A stretch of 64,000 bases of DNA from Hymenochaete sp. R1 (lineage: Eukaryota > Basidiomycota > Agaricomycetes > Hymenochaetales > Hymenochaetaceae): the NCBI GenBank assembly GCA_019400425.1, contig JAFREE010000074.1, positions 1 to 64,000 of the forward strand, written 5' to 3'. Both the position numbers and the translations under genes were made by a program. The notes under the pieces are model-generated. The model was not told the DNA's origin. It worked only from the letters and a program-made list of their open reading frames with translations, and searched no databases. This document shows positions 45,001 through 56,525 of this stretch, piece by piece. Position 1 is the stretch's first letter, and each line of letters opens with the position of its first letter.

Positions 45001-46325
45001 ACGCTATCCGAGAAAGAGGTATACTGACTGCGAAAATAAAAGGTGTAAAATTATCAGTAATTGGCTAGGATAAAACATGGATAGCGTACTTCTAACCCCT
45101 TTCTTTTCTTCTTCCATCTGATCTGACAAGTACGTTGCACGTCCATGCCTGTACATGTAAACGGCTCCTTGAAGCTCCCTCCTCCAGTCTCGCGCCGACT
45201 CTTCCGTATCAAACTCTGCGAACCGAACATCGGGTGCATCAGACACTCGCACATCCAATGTTACAGTGCATCGATTATGCGGGTCCTCGGGAAGAACCTT
45301 TTCTACTGCCGACACTGTACAAACACTCGGGGTTCAGTATGTTATAAAATTGTGATGACACAAACGTAGAACATACGTAGCAAAGATGCTATTGGCTTTA
45401 TCCGATCCTCTCCTTTACTCGATGGAAAGAACGTGAGCATGTCGTGCGACAACTCGAGCCAAACCCTTAACTTCCGGCGCAATCCATGTCTGTGGAAGGT
45501 CACAGGACCTGCTTTGATAATTTGCCTCTCAGGAAAGAGGTCCGGGCGCGTCGACAGCAGGGACGCATGGAAGGTGAGACGGTGGGTTGTGAGATGAATT
45601 ATTCCTGATTCAATTAGAGGAGAAATCAATTTTCTGCGAATAATAGAGACTTAGCGAGCGTGCCCACCAAGGATTGCAATTTCTTGTAGATATGCACCGT
45701 CTACTTCCATTAGCAACTCTTCGGTGTCCTCCGGGTCGTCCTGGGCTGTGAGAGGTCCAAACTCGTCGATGAGGAATTTTACGATTTCGGGAGGTGTTAA
45801 TTGCGAAACACTCGCACTGCGAGGTGGGAAGAATCCAACATCCGGCGGAGAGTCCGCTTTCAGAGGTCTCAGAGAAGCCTCATTCTCGTATCCTTCTTCA
45901 GAGCTCCGGCCTTCCTCGTCACTGGCCACAAGCCCTGTTGGAGAGGAAGAGACTAAATTGTCCCCTTTCTCCATAACATGTATCTTTGCAAACCGTTGTG
46001 TTGCAGCCAGCTCCTGCGTGCTCAGATTCCGTCCAACTAGGTCCACGAGTTTCTGTGCTCGCGTTGATTCTCTCTCTGCTATACTACCAATGTCATCATC
46101 ATCTTCCGTACTATCTTCGTCATCTACAACGTCTTCCTCCTCTATCGCATCGTTGTACTGAACTGCATCAATGAGAATGCGCGAAAGGCCTTCCTTGTCA
46201 AGGAGAGATGGAAGTAGCCCGGGTGTGGAATCCGGATCGGGGCCTCCGAGGTCTGCATCGTTGAGGTCTGTAGTCGTGGAAGCCAGTGTGTCCTGTCGCC
46301 CGTCTTCGGTGCGAGCGAACGCCAT
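42008..46325 (-). CDS. ATG26: Sterol 3-beta-glucosyltransferase (Atg26/UGT51 type), 1143 aa
   Basis: There are 16 exons: 42008-42088, 42157-42202, 42254-42364, 42430-42534, 42606-42625, 42693-42954, 43016-43207, 43257-43322, 43373-43412, 43473-43562, 43612-43672, 43727-44523, 44578-45027, 45090-45314, 45377-45604, 45668-46325. An acidic N-terminus is followed by a GRAM-type segment ([19 protein letters not shown]), a PH-like region ([19 protein letters not shown]), a second GRAM-like stretch ([19 protein letters not shown]), and from about residue 725 the GT1 catalytic part: [28 protein letters not shown] and, at about 1042, [18 protein letters not shown] with DQFFWA. It transfers glucose from UDP-glucose to ergosterol-like sterols at membranes. 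In some fungi Atg26 takes part in pexophagy. Domain order matches the family. Gene assignment is strong; the pexophagy role is not implied. Confidence 0.95.
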
Positions 46326-47109
46326 GCTGTATGCTGAAAAGTTCTGTGGGTTTACGGAAGATGAAAGAAAGGAGCAGGATGCGCTTCAAACATAACTATG
46401 TAGATTAAAAATGATCGAGGGTGAGTGTAAGGTCTCGGAGGCGGTCTCGGGAGTCCACACACCTAAGTATGCGTACGCTTCATGCCGTACTCGCGACTCG
46501 GACGTGCCCTCGGACCCAGAGAGAGGCTGAGGTGATGAGATTCGCGATGCAGTGCGATGACGATGACGTGTGTCGGATGAGTCAATCTTTCCGACTCTGC
46601 CTCTCGGATGGCAAGGATGTCGCACGGAGTCGCGCGAGACGTCTGAAAACCTGAGACACGCAAACAGAAACACGTTGGGTTGGGGGCACGATGGTGTTCG
46701 GAGCCGGTACGAAACGTAAGACTCGTTGCGGGGTGGGACTCGGAGGGCATTCGGCCTTGGTGGAAGCTTTCGTTCGTCTGGTCTGTCTTCCGGGGCCTCC
46801 AGGACGTGCTCAGTGCCATGAGGGCAGTCACCATCCGTCGTCAACATTATGGTTCGTGGTCAAGAAAGAAAGAAAAGTCTGAAAAGCGCCGCAGAAGTTG
46901 ATGGCCGACGATTTTCTCAAAGTGGGTCAACCGGTTCTCGGATTCGGAAAGGTCGTCTGCTTCCCAACTTCGCCGACGTGGATCGCCCTGATCACCCGCG
47001 TCACCCAAATCAAGAAATTGAAGAATCACTCCATACATCAGCCAGCCCAATCAATTCAATTTCATGCTTTGATAATTTCATCGTTGTAATGTACAAGAAC
47101 TGTATCTAT
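46326..47109. other. Intergenic region
   Basis: Upstream DNA of the sterol glucosyltransferase and 3' flank of the SDR gene. Overlapping frames of up to 153 codons on both strands show no family I recognise. No gene is called. Confidence 0.4.
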
Positions 47110-48371
47110 TTACCACTTCTCGTGAGCAGGGCGGAGGTCGAGCTCCCAGGTCCAAGCAGAACGGTCTTGGTTGGCAAGGTACAAGTACGACTGTCGGTCG
47201 GGCCAGTTAGCAATCATCGTTCACTTATGCTATAAGTATGTCTTACCTTTCCAATACTTTCCGGGTTGAGTCGGACATCTTCGTTTTGTTCCCAGTTCGT
47301 GCCCTTGTTTCTGTCCCTGGAGCGATCGGTAAGAATTCCTACGAAACGAATCAATATAGACTCATGCGCAATGAAAGTCGAACAAATACCTCCGTCAATG
47401 ATCGCCTTTACAGGAAATAAAGATAATCAGCGGGAACCCCATTCATCGAACGTCCAGAAAAACTCACATGGGCAACATGGATATTCTCCTTCCCGAATTC
47501 CTTGTTTAAGCTCTGACTCAACGCTCTCAAACCAAACTTGCCTGCAGCAAATGCGCTCGTCGTAGTGTTTCCTCTCCAAGCTGCCGTGGCACTCGTAAAG
47601 ATCAAAGACCCTCGCTTTCCAAGTCCGTTGAGTGCATTCTTCTGGAACGCAAGAATCGAGAGACGAGAAAATGTGAACGCCGCGCGAACGTTAGCGTTCA
47701 AGGATTCCTCGACCTCTGCATCGGTGATTTGGAGAAAAGGTTTCCAAACGCCGTAGCCGGCGTTCCAGACTGCGACACGCAAGACAGAGTCAGGCCATTG
47801 CTCGGCAATGGACTTGAAGGCAGACGTAAGGGAGGATTCGTCGTAAGCTGCAATAGGGAATGGAGCCGCCTGAAAATTATTTGAGATAAATTCACTTCGA
47901 GCAAGGATGGAAAAAGGGTTGCTAACCTCTCCCCCGTCAGATTGAAGCTTCGAGGCATAAGCCTTCAAGTGCTCTGCATTCCTAGCAATGAGCGCGACGC
48001 GATAGCCCTGCTCAGCGAACACCTTCCTGTTTAAATGTATGAGCACATATAGAGTTTACTACTTCACTCGAAACACGAACGCAGTTGCTGCGCCAGTTCC
48101 TGCCAGTGTGAATTACGTTAGTGCGCTGGTTTGCGGGAAAAGCGTCATTTCCAAACATACCTGTGCCGTTGCCAATACCCGCGACCACCAAGATCGGTCT
48201 CCCACCAGTAGAGTTCGACATATTGCGATAAAGATTGAGACCAGACGCGTTCAAATTGCTCGGATTGAAGGTCCTGGATGTTTGGCGCTGTGTTAACTGC
48301 GATAATGGCCTGGAGCTGATGCCAAACGACTTCGCGTTAAATAGAGGGCCGAGGGGCGATTTTGTCGTCAT
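47110..48371 (-). CDS. Short-chain dehydrogenase/reductase with Phe at the Tyr site, 309 aa
   Basis: Exons: 47110-47190, 47247-47338, 47390-47405, 47468-47869, 47927-48022, 48068-48099, 48161-48371. It is a classical-length SDR: the cofactor glycine motif is GIGNGTGTGAATAF, then RVALIARN and WNAGYG (the NNAG equivalent). The catalytic Ser206 is in TSATAAWRG. The usual YxxxK reads FAAGK (Phe220, Lys224), a substitution known in an SDR subgroup with SAFAAGKFGLRAL-type helices. The first 50 residues are basic, Ser/Thr-rich and lack acidic residues, like a mitochondrial presequence. A second Met at residue 51 (MSNSTGGRPILVV) would give a cytosolic form. Substrate unknown. Exon 5 is 16 nt. Confidence 0.85.
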
Positions 48372-49438
48372 CTACGCGCATTCACACCCAATCTGAGGAG
48401 CTTTTAGTGTGGGGAAAACTGGATTGGTGAGACTCGGTCATGAGGGGTCTCCAAGCGAGTTCTTGCTGACTTTGCTGCTGACTGAGGCGATTGAGGAGAT
48501 CTGCATCGCGAATGACGATTTATTTGTGCATGTAGACGCGTCTCGGACATCGGCCTTAGGCAGGAGAAAGAAGTGGCTGAAAACAGCTTCAAGTCCTAAC
48601 CGTCATCATGAAACGCGAGTGTTAAGCTCAACAGCGCTCAGTAGCACTAGTACTCAGGCTGACATGACGTAGGAAATACGATATTATTTAGCTGCAACTG
48701 TGGTGGGAAGGCGTTGATACGAATTTGAACCCCCTTCTCTTTGTCTTGGATCCTTATTCGTCTTGTCTCAGAGAAAATTATCCGAGACATTGTCTGTCGT
48801 TGCCACTCATTCGACCTTCTTCCTTCGAGCAAGATTGAGATCGTTCTACCCACCTTGGATCAAGTTGGATCCAAAGGATCCGAGAGACGAGACGAGAGAG
48901 AAAACGGCCGTGGGAAAGAGGCCGCTTCAAGTTCTCACGGTATCTTTTTTCCCTCGTCAATCGTCGAAGGTCAAGAATCCAATCTATCAGCTTTCTCCGC
49001 AACTGAATTGTCTCTGGCCCGTCGCAACACAAAACGAACACAGCTATTATCACTATCAGAGTGAAGGTTAAATGCTCGAAGACTCTGGGTAACGACTTGG
49101 CTTGAATCTCCTTGAACGTTCGCTCTGTGGTTCTTCCTGTTCGTTCTTCTACCTAGAGAATAAACCAGCATATCTATGCTTTCCCTAACCTATCTCTGGG
49201 ATGCGAGGAGCCGTGACGCAAAAATAACTATTAGGTTTGGGCTACCGTTGATATATGAGGTCCAAAGATAGAAGTTTGTGCAAGCAGAAGAGAGCATGTC
49301 CGTGCGACCGCGCTCCAAATGCTCTATTCAGTGCTACCTATCTGGTGTGTGCGACACCAGTGGCTTCCCACAGTTGAGGTCGGCTTATCTCGCAACTCGT
49401 AACTCGTTAACAGAGTCCTCTTTCATTCCAACGAAGAA
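48372..49438. promoter_or_regulatory. Divergent upstream region, SDR and LamB/YcsF genes
   Basis: 1.07 kb between two start codons. It contains a dense GA/TC-rich part (48860-48910) with ggatc repeats (ttggatcaagttggatccaaaggatcc near 48855-48881). No gene is seen. Both promoters must lie here. Confidence 0.4.
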
Positions 49439-50754
49439 ATGGTGCTCGCAGCAACTGTGAACTGTGACATGGGCGAGGTTTGTACCTCGTATTCATATTC
49501 ACTGAAAGTTTGATGACGAACGTATTCAAGGGCTACTCGCTGTACACGATGGTACAATCTCGCATCTGATATGCAGCTCCAGCATGTTCAAACTCTGATA
49601 GGGAGATGACGACTCTTTGATGAAGACGATCCATTTAGCGAATGTAGCTTGTGGATTTCATGCGTCGTAAGCCCGCCAAGTCTCTAGAAAACCGATCGCT
49701 TTGAAAGATGAGCCCGGAAGAGACTTCATGATAATGGACAAAACAGTTCAAATCGCAAAAGAAAACAATGTTCTCGTTGGCGCCCATCCTTCCCTCCCCG
49801 ATCGGCAAGGCTTCGGGAGACGCGAAATGGCTATTGAACCGGTGAGGCCAATCTGGTTCACTGAGTAGTCGCAGGTCTGTCGTTGTTAACGTTTGAAACG
49901 CAAGGATGAGCTAGCGTCCTGTCTCATTTACCAAGTTGGAGCACTTCAGGGCTTTTTACACAAGCATGGGATGAAAATGAATCATGTGAAACTTCCTGTA
50001 ACTCCTTCGTAACAGCCTCATGTAAAACCTACAGTAGATTAAACCCCACGGAGCGGTCTACGGCCAGATTGCTCGGTCGATGGACCTCGCACGCTCTGCC
50101 GCCGGCGTAGCAAAAACATTCGATGTCGCTTTCATGGGACTCGCAGGAACCTGTCACCAAGCAGCAGCGGAAGAACTTGGGGTCAAGTTCATTGCCGGTG
50201 AGCTTCCATCCTCAGAACCTGGAAGGCATCCGAATCTCTTGTTCATGCTCACCTGCGTTTTGGGACAAACCTTTATGCCTGTTTGGGAACAGAATGGTTT
50301 GCAGACCTTGAGTATAGCCCCGAGGGCAAGCTTCTCATCACGAAGTACGTTTTATACCTTTGGGCGTTTATCTGGAGCTTATCGTCGGACCGGATCATCG
50401 GTAATATTCTTAGGAAGCACATCCAACCCACGTTAGGCGAGGTCGAGACTCGAGTACGCTGCTTGTTTGAGAGAATATCTTGAATAACAAAAAGTATTGA
50501 TCAGGGGTGGTGTTACTATTAGGTCAACAGGATGCTTGAAAATGGTCTGGTGACTACACAGTCCGGCACACTGCCGATTGGTGACGGTATTCGCGAAGTT
50601 TCAATTTGTGTACATTCAGATACACCTGTAAGTTCGGAACGAGCACTCTTTAATACCACTTCTAAGCTTACTTCTGGCTCAGGGCGCAGTGGAGATCGCG
50701 CGGTTGGTGAAACATCTCGTTGATAGGAGCAACAATGCAATTGGGATCAATTAG
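49439..50754 (+). CDS. LamB/YcsF family protein (5-oxoprolinase subunit A-like), 251 aa
   Basis: There are 10 exons: 49439-49477, 49531-49551, 49602-49666, 49721-49841, 49905-49985, 50038-50197, 50293-50344, 50414-50453, 50523-50627, 50683-50754. Family signatures run the whole length: [56 protein letters not shown], and [16 protein letters not shown]. These include the metal-binding His/Asp positions of the family. In bacteria PxpA works with PxpB and PxpC to hydrolyse 5-oxoproline. Fungal copies usually stand alone, as here, and their reaction is not well established. Length fits the family (about 250). Intron 3 must use the later acceptor (49720) because earlier AGs give a stop or a 21-nt intron. 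It is tail-to-tail with the next gene, 92 bp apart. Confidence 0.93.
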
Positions 50755-50846
50755 ATTCGTGGGGGACAAAATAACAAGAGTGCTACAACTAGAACTGCAA
50801 AATCAGCTGCAAAATGTATGAGAAACATAAATGCTCAATTATAACA

Positions 50847-51804
50847 TTAGTAAGTGACCCGAAGGATCTTTCCCCCCCACGTCCCCCAATCTGCGAGGAT
50901 CTTCTCCACAATACAGTGTGCAGTATCGGACCTACTGATGGTATAGGCACTCTTCAGATCCCCTGTACTCGTCCTATATGCTTCCGGTTTCGCTTCGGCC
51001 TTACAGACCCCATTTGTGAGTAATGAGGGCCTCACAATCGCTATCTTCCCTTTCATCCATCCTTGGTCGCCAGCCCGTTCTTCCCAGTCCGATGGCAGTA
51101 CACTCGAATCGGGCTGCTCGTCCTCCTCCGGCCACAAAAATCCAGCCGCGTGACCTGCGACGCGTTCAAGGCCGAGTTTGTCCGCGTGGGCACTGGCAAG
51201 GGCGTATTTGTAAAGTGGCTTCCAAACGAGAGGCAGCGATTCATGACTTGTCTTGCTTAAACCGTTTGACGAAACGAGGACGAGGTTGGGGATGTTAGAT
51301 GAGAGTACGGGGTGCGATTTGATCGCAGAAAGGAGCACGAGCATTGAGCGTGTGCAGAGATCTGGAGTGGACATAGAGATGCCTTTCTTCCACTGAAACT
51401 CTGGGGTTCCACCTTCATGAGAGGACGAAGACAAGAGTATTATTCAGTACTAAAACAAAGTTGCAATCAGCTTATCTTATAACTTACCGACAGTGAAAAT
51501 AATCGTGTCAAGATGAGTGTTGGGATCACTGATGGCTGTATTTAAAGCTTTCTTGACGTCGTCGCTGATCATTGCATCGCCTTTGACGAGACGAGCCTTG
51601 CCAGATTTTATGTAGCGTTGCAAAGCTTCATCGTTGTCAAAACAAGTGTCGTTTCGGAGAAGAAAAGTCACAGTCGCGCCCTTATCTGGAACCATTTTTA
51701 TGTTAGAAGTATGACTTGATCGCGGATATAAACAACATACCAAGAAGGCGTTTAGCAGCGAAGTATCCAATATTCTTGGATGCACCTATCGAAAGGACAT
51801 TCAT
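50847..51804 (-). CDS. NAD(P)-binding Rossmann-fold protein (NmrA/SDR-like), 275 aa
   Basis: Exons: 50847-51412, 51488-51685, 51741-51804. It begins MNVLSIGASKNIGYFAAKRL, a G-x-x-x-x-x-G dinucleotide-binding turn, followed by GATVTFLLRND and a KGDAMISDDVKKAL segment typical of atypical (NmrA/extended) SDRs. DTIIFTVGG and NLVLVSSNGLS match the beta-4 and beta-5 strands. The conserved catalytic YxxxK is not clear; YKYALASAHADK is the nearest candidate. The C-terminal half carries RPSLLTNG and SDTAHCIVEKIL, as in NAD(P)-binding domain proteins of fungi. It would be a cytosolic reductase or redox sensor; the substrate is unknown. Confidence 0.85.
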
Positions 51805-52802
51805 AATGATCTGTTTAAGTGTTGCTAAGTGCACCTGAAAGGCGTGAAGAGTGTAAGAATTAGAGTGATTGGATCTTCAAGTTGGGGAAGGTCTGTGAGA
51901 GCTTATCCGAGACACCGTCCATCCCTCCTTTTATATGTGCGTTCAGCGAGGGTTCAAATTATCGCAGTAGAAAAGTTAATGCGATGCAGTGCCAAAACCA
52001 GATAAGTAAAGTGTCGTCTAGACTGCCGAAACAATGGGCGCAGTGAGCGGCATGATGGATTTGCAACCTTAAGAAAGCCATGAGACAACGCAGCCAGGGC
52101 GGTACATGCAAGCGGTACGTGTCCGTGCCTGGCAGGACTACTTCCCCCGACGAATGAGTTAGCTTGACTGCAACCTACGTGTAGGTCAAGGTCGTATCGC
52201 TCGTATCAATGTGGAAAATAGAGGAGGTTCACAGCATCGTCTGAGTCGAACGAGCAGATTGGAGACAAATTCAAAGATTGAAAGAACGGAATTCGCCGAT
52301 CAACAACGAACCTCCCATCCCGCACATAGGTGCGATGCGGAAGACTCCGAGAAATGCACCCTAACTCGTGCATTGCGTTTATGCATCGTACAGTAGTGGT
52401 CTCGTCACTAGTTAGCATTACAAAATGACCGACCTTAAGCATCTCTAACATCGTGTAAAATATCTCTTGAAATCAGAAGTATACGATCGGCCCGTTCTTG
52501 AGATCCACAATTCCTCGGCTTGCCAAATTTTCCGTTTCACAGAAGCACAGAGCCATCGGACTGACTTGCGCAGGCGCTGTTAACACTGTATTCATCGTTG
52601 ACCACTTACACTACTCTCCGAACTTGGCGGGAAAAGAACTGCGGTCTCGCATCTGTATGAAGAACTTTACCTATGCTTATATTTATCCGAAATACCAGGA
52701 ACAGTGTCGTTTAAAAAATGACTGTGGTGCACGAGAGAACAACTATCGGACTTCTTTTCTCAAAACTTTGTTTGACGTACCCATGAATCAAGTGGTTGCC
52801 TT
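51805..52802. other. Intergenic region
   Basis: Upstream DNA of the NAD(P)-binding gene and 3' flank of the hydrolase. The frame 52498-52878 (+, 126 codons) overlaps the end of the hydrolase antisense and has no recognisable content. No gene is called. Confidence 0.4.
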
Positions 52803-54951
52803 TCAGTCCTCCTCCCTCTTTGATATCTCAAATAACTTGCCCAAAACTTCCTTTGTGTTCTTACGCAACGCATCGTGATACATCTGGTTCGTGATGAACT
52901 GTTTCACGTTGCGGACCTTGCTCGCCGTGTCCTGAGCCAAGTCAAAGTCGACGTACATATCGTCCACGTAGCTATTTTATCCGGATATTCGATGTTCAGC
53001 GAGATTATCTGCACTAAACCAATGGCTCTACGTACGTAGCAGCAGTGACTTTGACTTCGTTTTTCGCAAGTTGAGCTTCGTCGTACCAAGGCCCCCAGCC
53101 ATCGTATTGGGCAAGAATCCCAGCAGCCTTTTTGAACGGACGAAGGCCAGGGTAGTCGTCGAGCATCTCCGGGGACATCTAAGGAGAGGTCAGAGGAGCA
53201 ACAGCCGCTCAAGAGAGAATTTACCATTTCTCCTTGGAAATATACGGGTTCCGTGTCAGAAGTGTGTTTCATCTCCTGCCACGAAAACTCTTTGATTTTT
53301 GCTGCGGCCCGAGCAGCACTCCAGTTCGATGCAGTCCTGAAATTATTAAGACTTAATTTTCCATTGATCGGTTGATGGAACCTACTTATGACAATAGATT
53401 GTTTCTTGCATAAGTGAGTACAGAGGACTCGAGTCGAAAATAGACTCGTGCTCGACCAATTCAGTCAACTTATACGAAAACTTGCCGAATAACTCAAGGT
53501 CGTTGGTTGCCCGCAGTACAAGCTCTTTTCAAGAAAGTTGAGTATTATATTCGAATACGACACCGTTATTCTTACCGTGGAGCTCATCGATCCCACCTGT
53601 CGGAAAAACAGTTAGGAAGATCAAGATGGAGAAAGAAGAAAAAAAGGACTTTTCATTCCGAACTTAATTCCAAGCTGCAGCCATCGGTTTGGTGAGATGC
53701 GCCCACCGTTGGGAGTCTTGACGTCCGTAGAATCGAGGTATGTGAGAATATTTCGAACGCGTTTAACATCCTGGGGGTATTTTTCGTAGTAAACCTTATT
53801 CCGTGCCAATACCCTTGCTGGTATATTGAATTTAGCCGGAATATATATATAGAAGTATGCGCGGCGCACTCACGGACAAGTCTTGCATAGTCTGGATCTG
53901 GGTTTGGAAATAGTCCACCAAGTCCACCCGTCAGGAAGACCTCCTTTAAGCCCTCCGGATGGAACGAAAGATACGTCATAGAGCACCAGCCTCCGTAGCT
54001 TTGCCCAAGCAAAGACCATTTGCGATCTTCAGGATTCTCCTTTTGACCCAAAAGAGCCTGTCGTATAAATTCACAGTCGCGAACTGATTTTGGTCGGCAG
54101 TCATTTGCCATGGGGAATCGAAGAACTTACCGATGTTGTCAGAGCGGAAATGCTTGAGATGGTCAGCCTTTTCTTGATCTGATAAGTGGTCAAGGAGATC
54201 TCCACATATCGGCGTACTCAGGCCAGTTCCGCGTTGATCCAACCATAATACCTATCACTGCCTTGAGAAATGTGAGCGACGTTTGATTTTGTATTTCTCA
54301 CTTGGTAGCCTCGCTCATGTAGCTGAAAGAATATAAAGTCAATGATGCTCATAGGGATTGAAGCTGGGATCGCACCTCGTTCATGACTATTTTCGCGTAG
54401 GAAAGAGTGACTTCGCAACCAGGCCCGCCTTGAAAAGTTCAGTAAGTCAGGGTCTGGACGACGTTTTTTCGTAAGCCAAACCTTGTAAATACACGACTTA
54501 ACAACAGCAGCATAAAGGTTAACATCCAGGAAATAGCCACTAGCCAGTATGGTATCTCACAGTAAGGCAAGGAGGCCTCTCTCTCAGGAGTGCCTGCAAG
54601 TTTCAAAGGTACGGTATTTCTTGCATGAACTCGGATCTTCTGCCCATCTGGTTTAGAATAATCGAGAGGAACCTCAAAGAATCGTTCGATCACTTTCACA
54701 CCATCTTCCAAATCAAGTCATTGGTCAAAATCGACACAGTCAGAAGGGTGATCGGAGTGATTCAATTACGGACCTTTGATGATGTATGTTTCTGGTGGGG
54801 ACTGTAGCAGAGACATTTGAGCGCGTCGAATTGGCGATGTGCTGAAGGTACGTGTCAGAGATAAGATCTGTCTCGGAGTCGCAGCTGGAGGTTTCACAAG
54901 CATGCGACTCCATGGACTTAAAGTACCTCGGAAAGGCAATAGCCGCCACAT
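52803..54951 (-). CDS. Prolyl iminopeptidase-like alpha/beta hydrolase (S33), 497 aa
   Basis: There are 13 exons: 52803-52971, 53036-53178, 53225-53336, 53386-53524, 53576-53596, 53650-53817, 53874-54083, 54131-54251, 54302-54322, 54376-54428, 54482-54496, 54561-54704, 54774-54951. The oxyanion motif is VYLQGGPGC (113-116), then LWLDQRGTGLST and the nucleophile elbow GQSYGGW with Ser206. The cap and C-terminal WSAARAA and VDDMYVDFD follow the prolyl aminopeptidase pattern. It should release N-terminal proline from peptides. The first 45 residues (MWRLLPFRGT, then LSLTRTFSTSPIRR) look like a mitochondrial presequence; Met46 could start a cytosolic form. Tiny exons (15 and 21 nt) sit beside the GGPG motif. 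Confidence 0.9.
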
Positions 54952-55293
54952 GACCGATGAAGTCACAACCCAGCCAAAAAAACTGTGAGCACCGAAGTAC
55001 TTCTTTTCTCAAAGCTCGTGTGAATGAGAGAGCCTAGATTCAAGGACGTGTAGTTAAAGTAAGAAGTGAGAAGAAGAAGGGAAAAGAAAAAAAGACAGCA
55101 CAATGTCTTTCCGTTTTTCTCGGCTTTTCTTCGGATACTGCCACGCTATGTCGATCACTTCCCGAAAAGGACTCCCCGCTCTTTCCTGGTCGGTCTCATC
55201 GACGACGTCCAGTGCCGCCTCATCATCCACAGAACCCTCCTGGTTCTCCACCGTCATCCGTTAGGTTCTCGTCATCATCGCCAATTTTTCGTC
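54952..55293. promoter_or_regulatory. Divergent promoter region, hydrolase and VanZ-like genes
   Basis: These 342 bp hold both upstream regions. There is an A/G-rich stretch (55065-55100) and no coding potential. Confidence 0.4.
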
Positions 55294-56525
55294 ATGTTTG
55301 GGACCCGGACACAGACGGCTGCAGCCTCGAGACAGAGCTCGAGTAAAGGATCGAAGTATTCGTTTCGACGTGCATTCAAGGTAGTCATGCGATCATACAA
55401 GTTCGATCTGCCGCAATACGACCTGCCCTTGCGACTTCGACCGGTGAGCTGTACTGCAAATCAACAATGTTAGCTTTACTTAATAGAGCTGACCTATGTC
55501 TACTAGTGGTTCGTGGTCTTTACCGCGCTTGTCTTGCTTTCGCTGGCTTTCCTCAGTTTCACGAACTTCGCGAAATCATTACCTCTCAATGAGAAGATCT
55601 TGCACCTCGTCTGTCTATGCATCGCAACGGTTGTTTTCTACTTCATCTTCGACGTTGAAGAGTGAGTCACGAAACCGTATATTGTCCAAAGTAAATGCTT
55701 ATAAAGACTTGTAGAGAGGCAAGGCGGATATGGGTCTGGCGTCATGCTCCGCTCATCTTAACGGCTATCTTCTGCTTCTTCTTCGGCGGATTCGTCAGCG
55801 AGTTCGTTCAGTCGCTTCTTCCAGTTGAGTCGCCTCAGGGTTATCTCAAAGCTATAAACTGGTGTCTGACCCTTCTATCCATGGAAAATCCAGTCTAACG
55901 AATTTCAAATCGGAAACGTTGCTGTGCGTACCCTCTTTTTGGACCTCTTCCGACCTGGGCTGGGCGGCGGTCGGATTTTGAAGCACCTAAAACTCATAAA
56001 TGCTTAATCTTATAGGCAAACCTCATAGGATCAGCCATTGGCCTCTGGTCCGCATATCACCTTGAGAAGTTTTACAGGCATCGTCGAGAGGTGCGTTCTA
56101 ACTCCGTTCATTTCCGCTCAACGTTACGTCATGTAAGTGCAACTCACCCTTATCTTTTTATTTTATTTTTTCGTCACCAGATTGCCCGTCTGTACCGGCC
56201 GGTCGCTGGTGATCCCGACGGGTTCGTCAGTCCTGAGGAAGATGACGACGAGCTCAACGGGACCATGCTCCTTCCGACATTTCACCACCAATCGTCTCGG
56301 CCCAACGCGGGTCTCGGGATCGGTGTTCAAGGAAAGGACGGTCGGATTCGTATAGGGGATGTTTGGGATGAGAGGGAAGAGCTGTTTGGGATTGGGGATA
56401 GTGACAGTGAAGGAGAAGGGCCCGTATCTGCAAGGCCGAGTCGACCGCGGCAGTCTGAGGCTTCCGCAACACCTACAGAACGCCAGAGCGCTGGGCCCAA
56501 AATCATCGTCACGCCTTCTGCATGA
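55294..56525 (+). CDS. VanZ-like membrane protein, 287 aa
   Basis: Exons: 55294-55443, 55507-55661, 55715-55823, 55894-55923, 56016-56090, 56181-56525. All phases close. A basic N-terminus is followed by helices FVVFTALVLLSLAFLSF, ILHLVCLCIATVVFYFIF, LILTAIFCFFFGGFVSEFVQ and VAANLIGSAIGLWSAYHL. The spacing of H-in-LHLVC, SEFVQ and N-in-ANLIGS is that of the VanZ fold. Fungal VanZ-like proteins are uncharacterised; the bacterial ones touch envelope and teicoplanin resistance, which cannot be transferred here. The C-terminal 130 residues are cytoplasmic, acidic and Ser/Pro-rich. The location is probably an internal or plasma membrane. Confidence 0.85.

Noticed and set aside
46386..46847. 153-codon minus-strand frame upstream of the sterol glucosyltransferase
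   Set aside because: Several overlapping frames exist on both strands here, the composition is unlike a protein domain, and it would overlap the expected promoter.
49667..49687. 21-nt intron in the LamB/YcsF gene
   Set aside because: It keeps the frame but is too short to splice and adds residues absent from the family; the acceptor at 49720 gives the expected [12 protein letters not shown].
52498..52878. 126-codon plus-strand frame
   Set aside because: Its end is antisense to the last exon of the prolyl iminopeptidase, and it has no recognisable domain.
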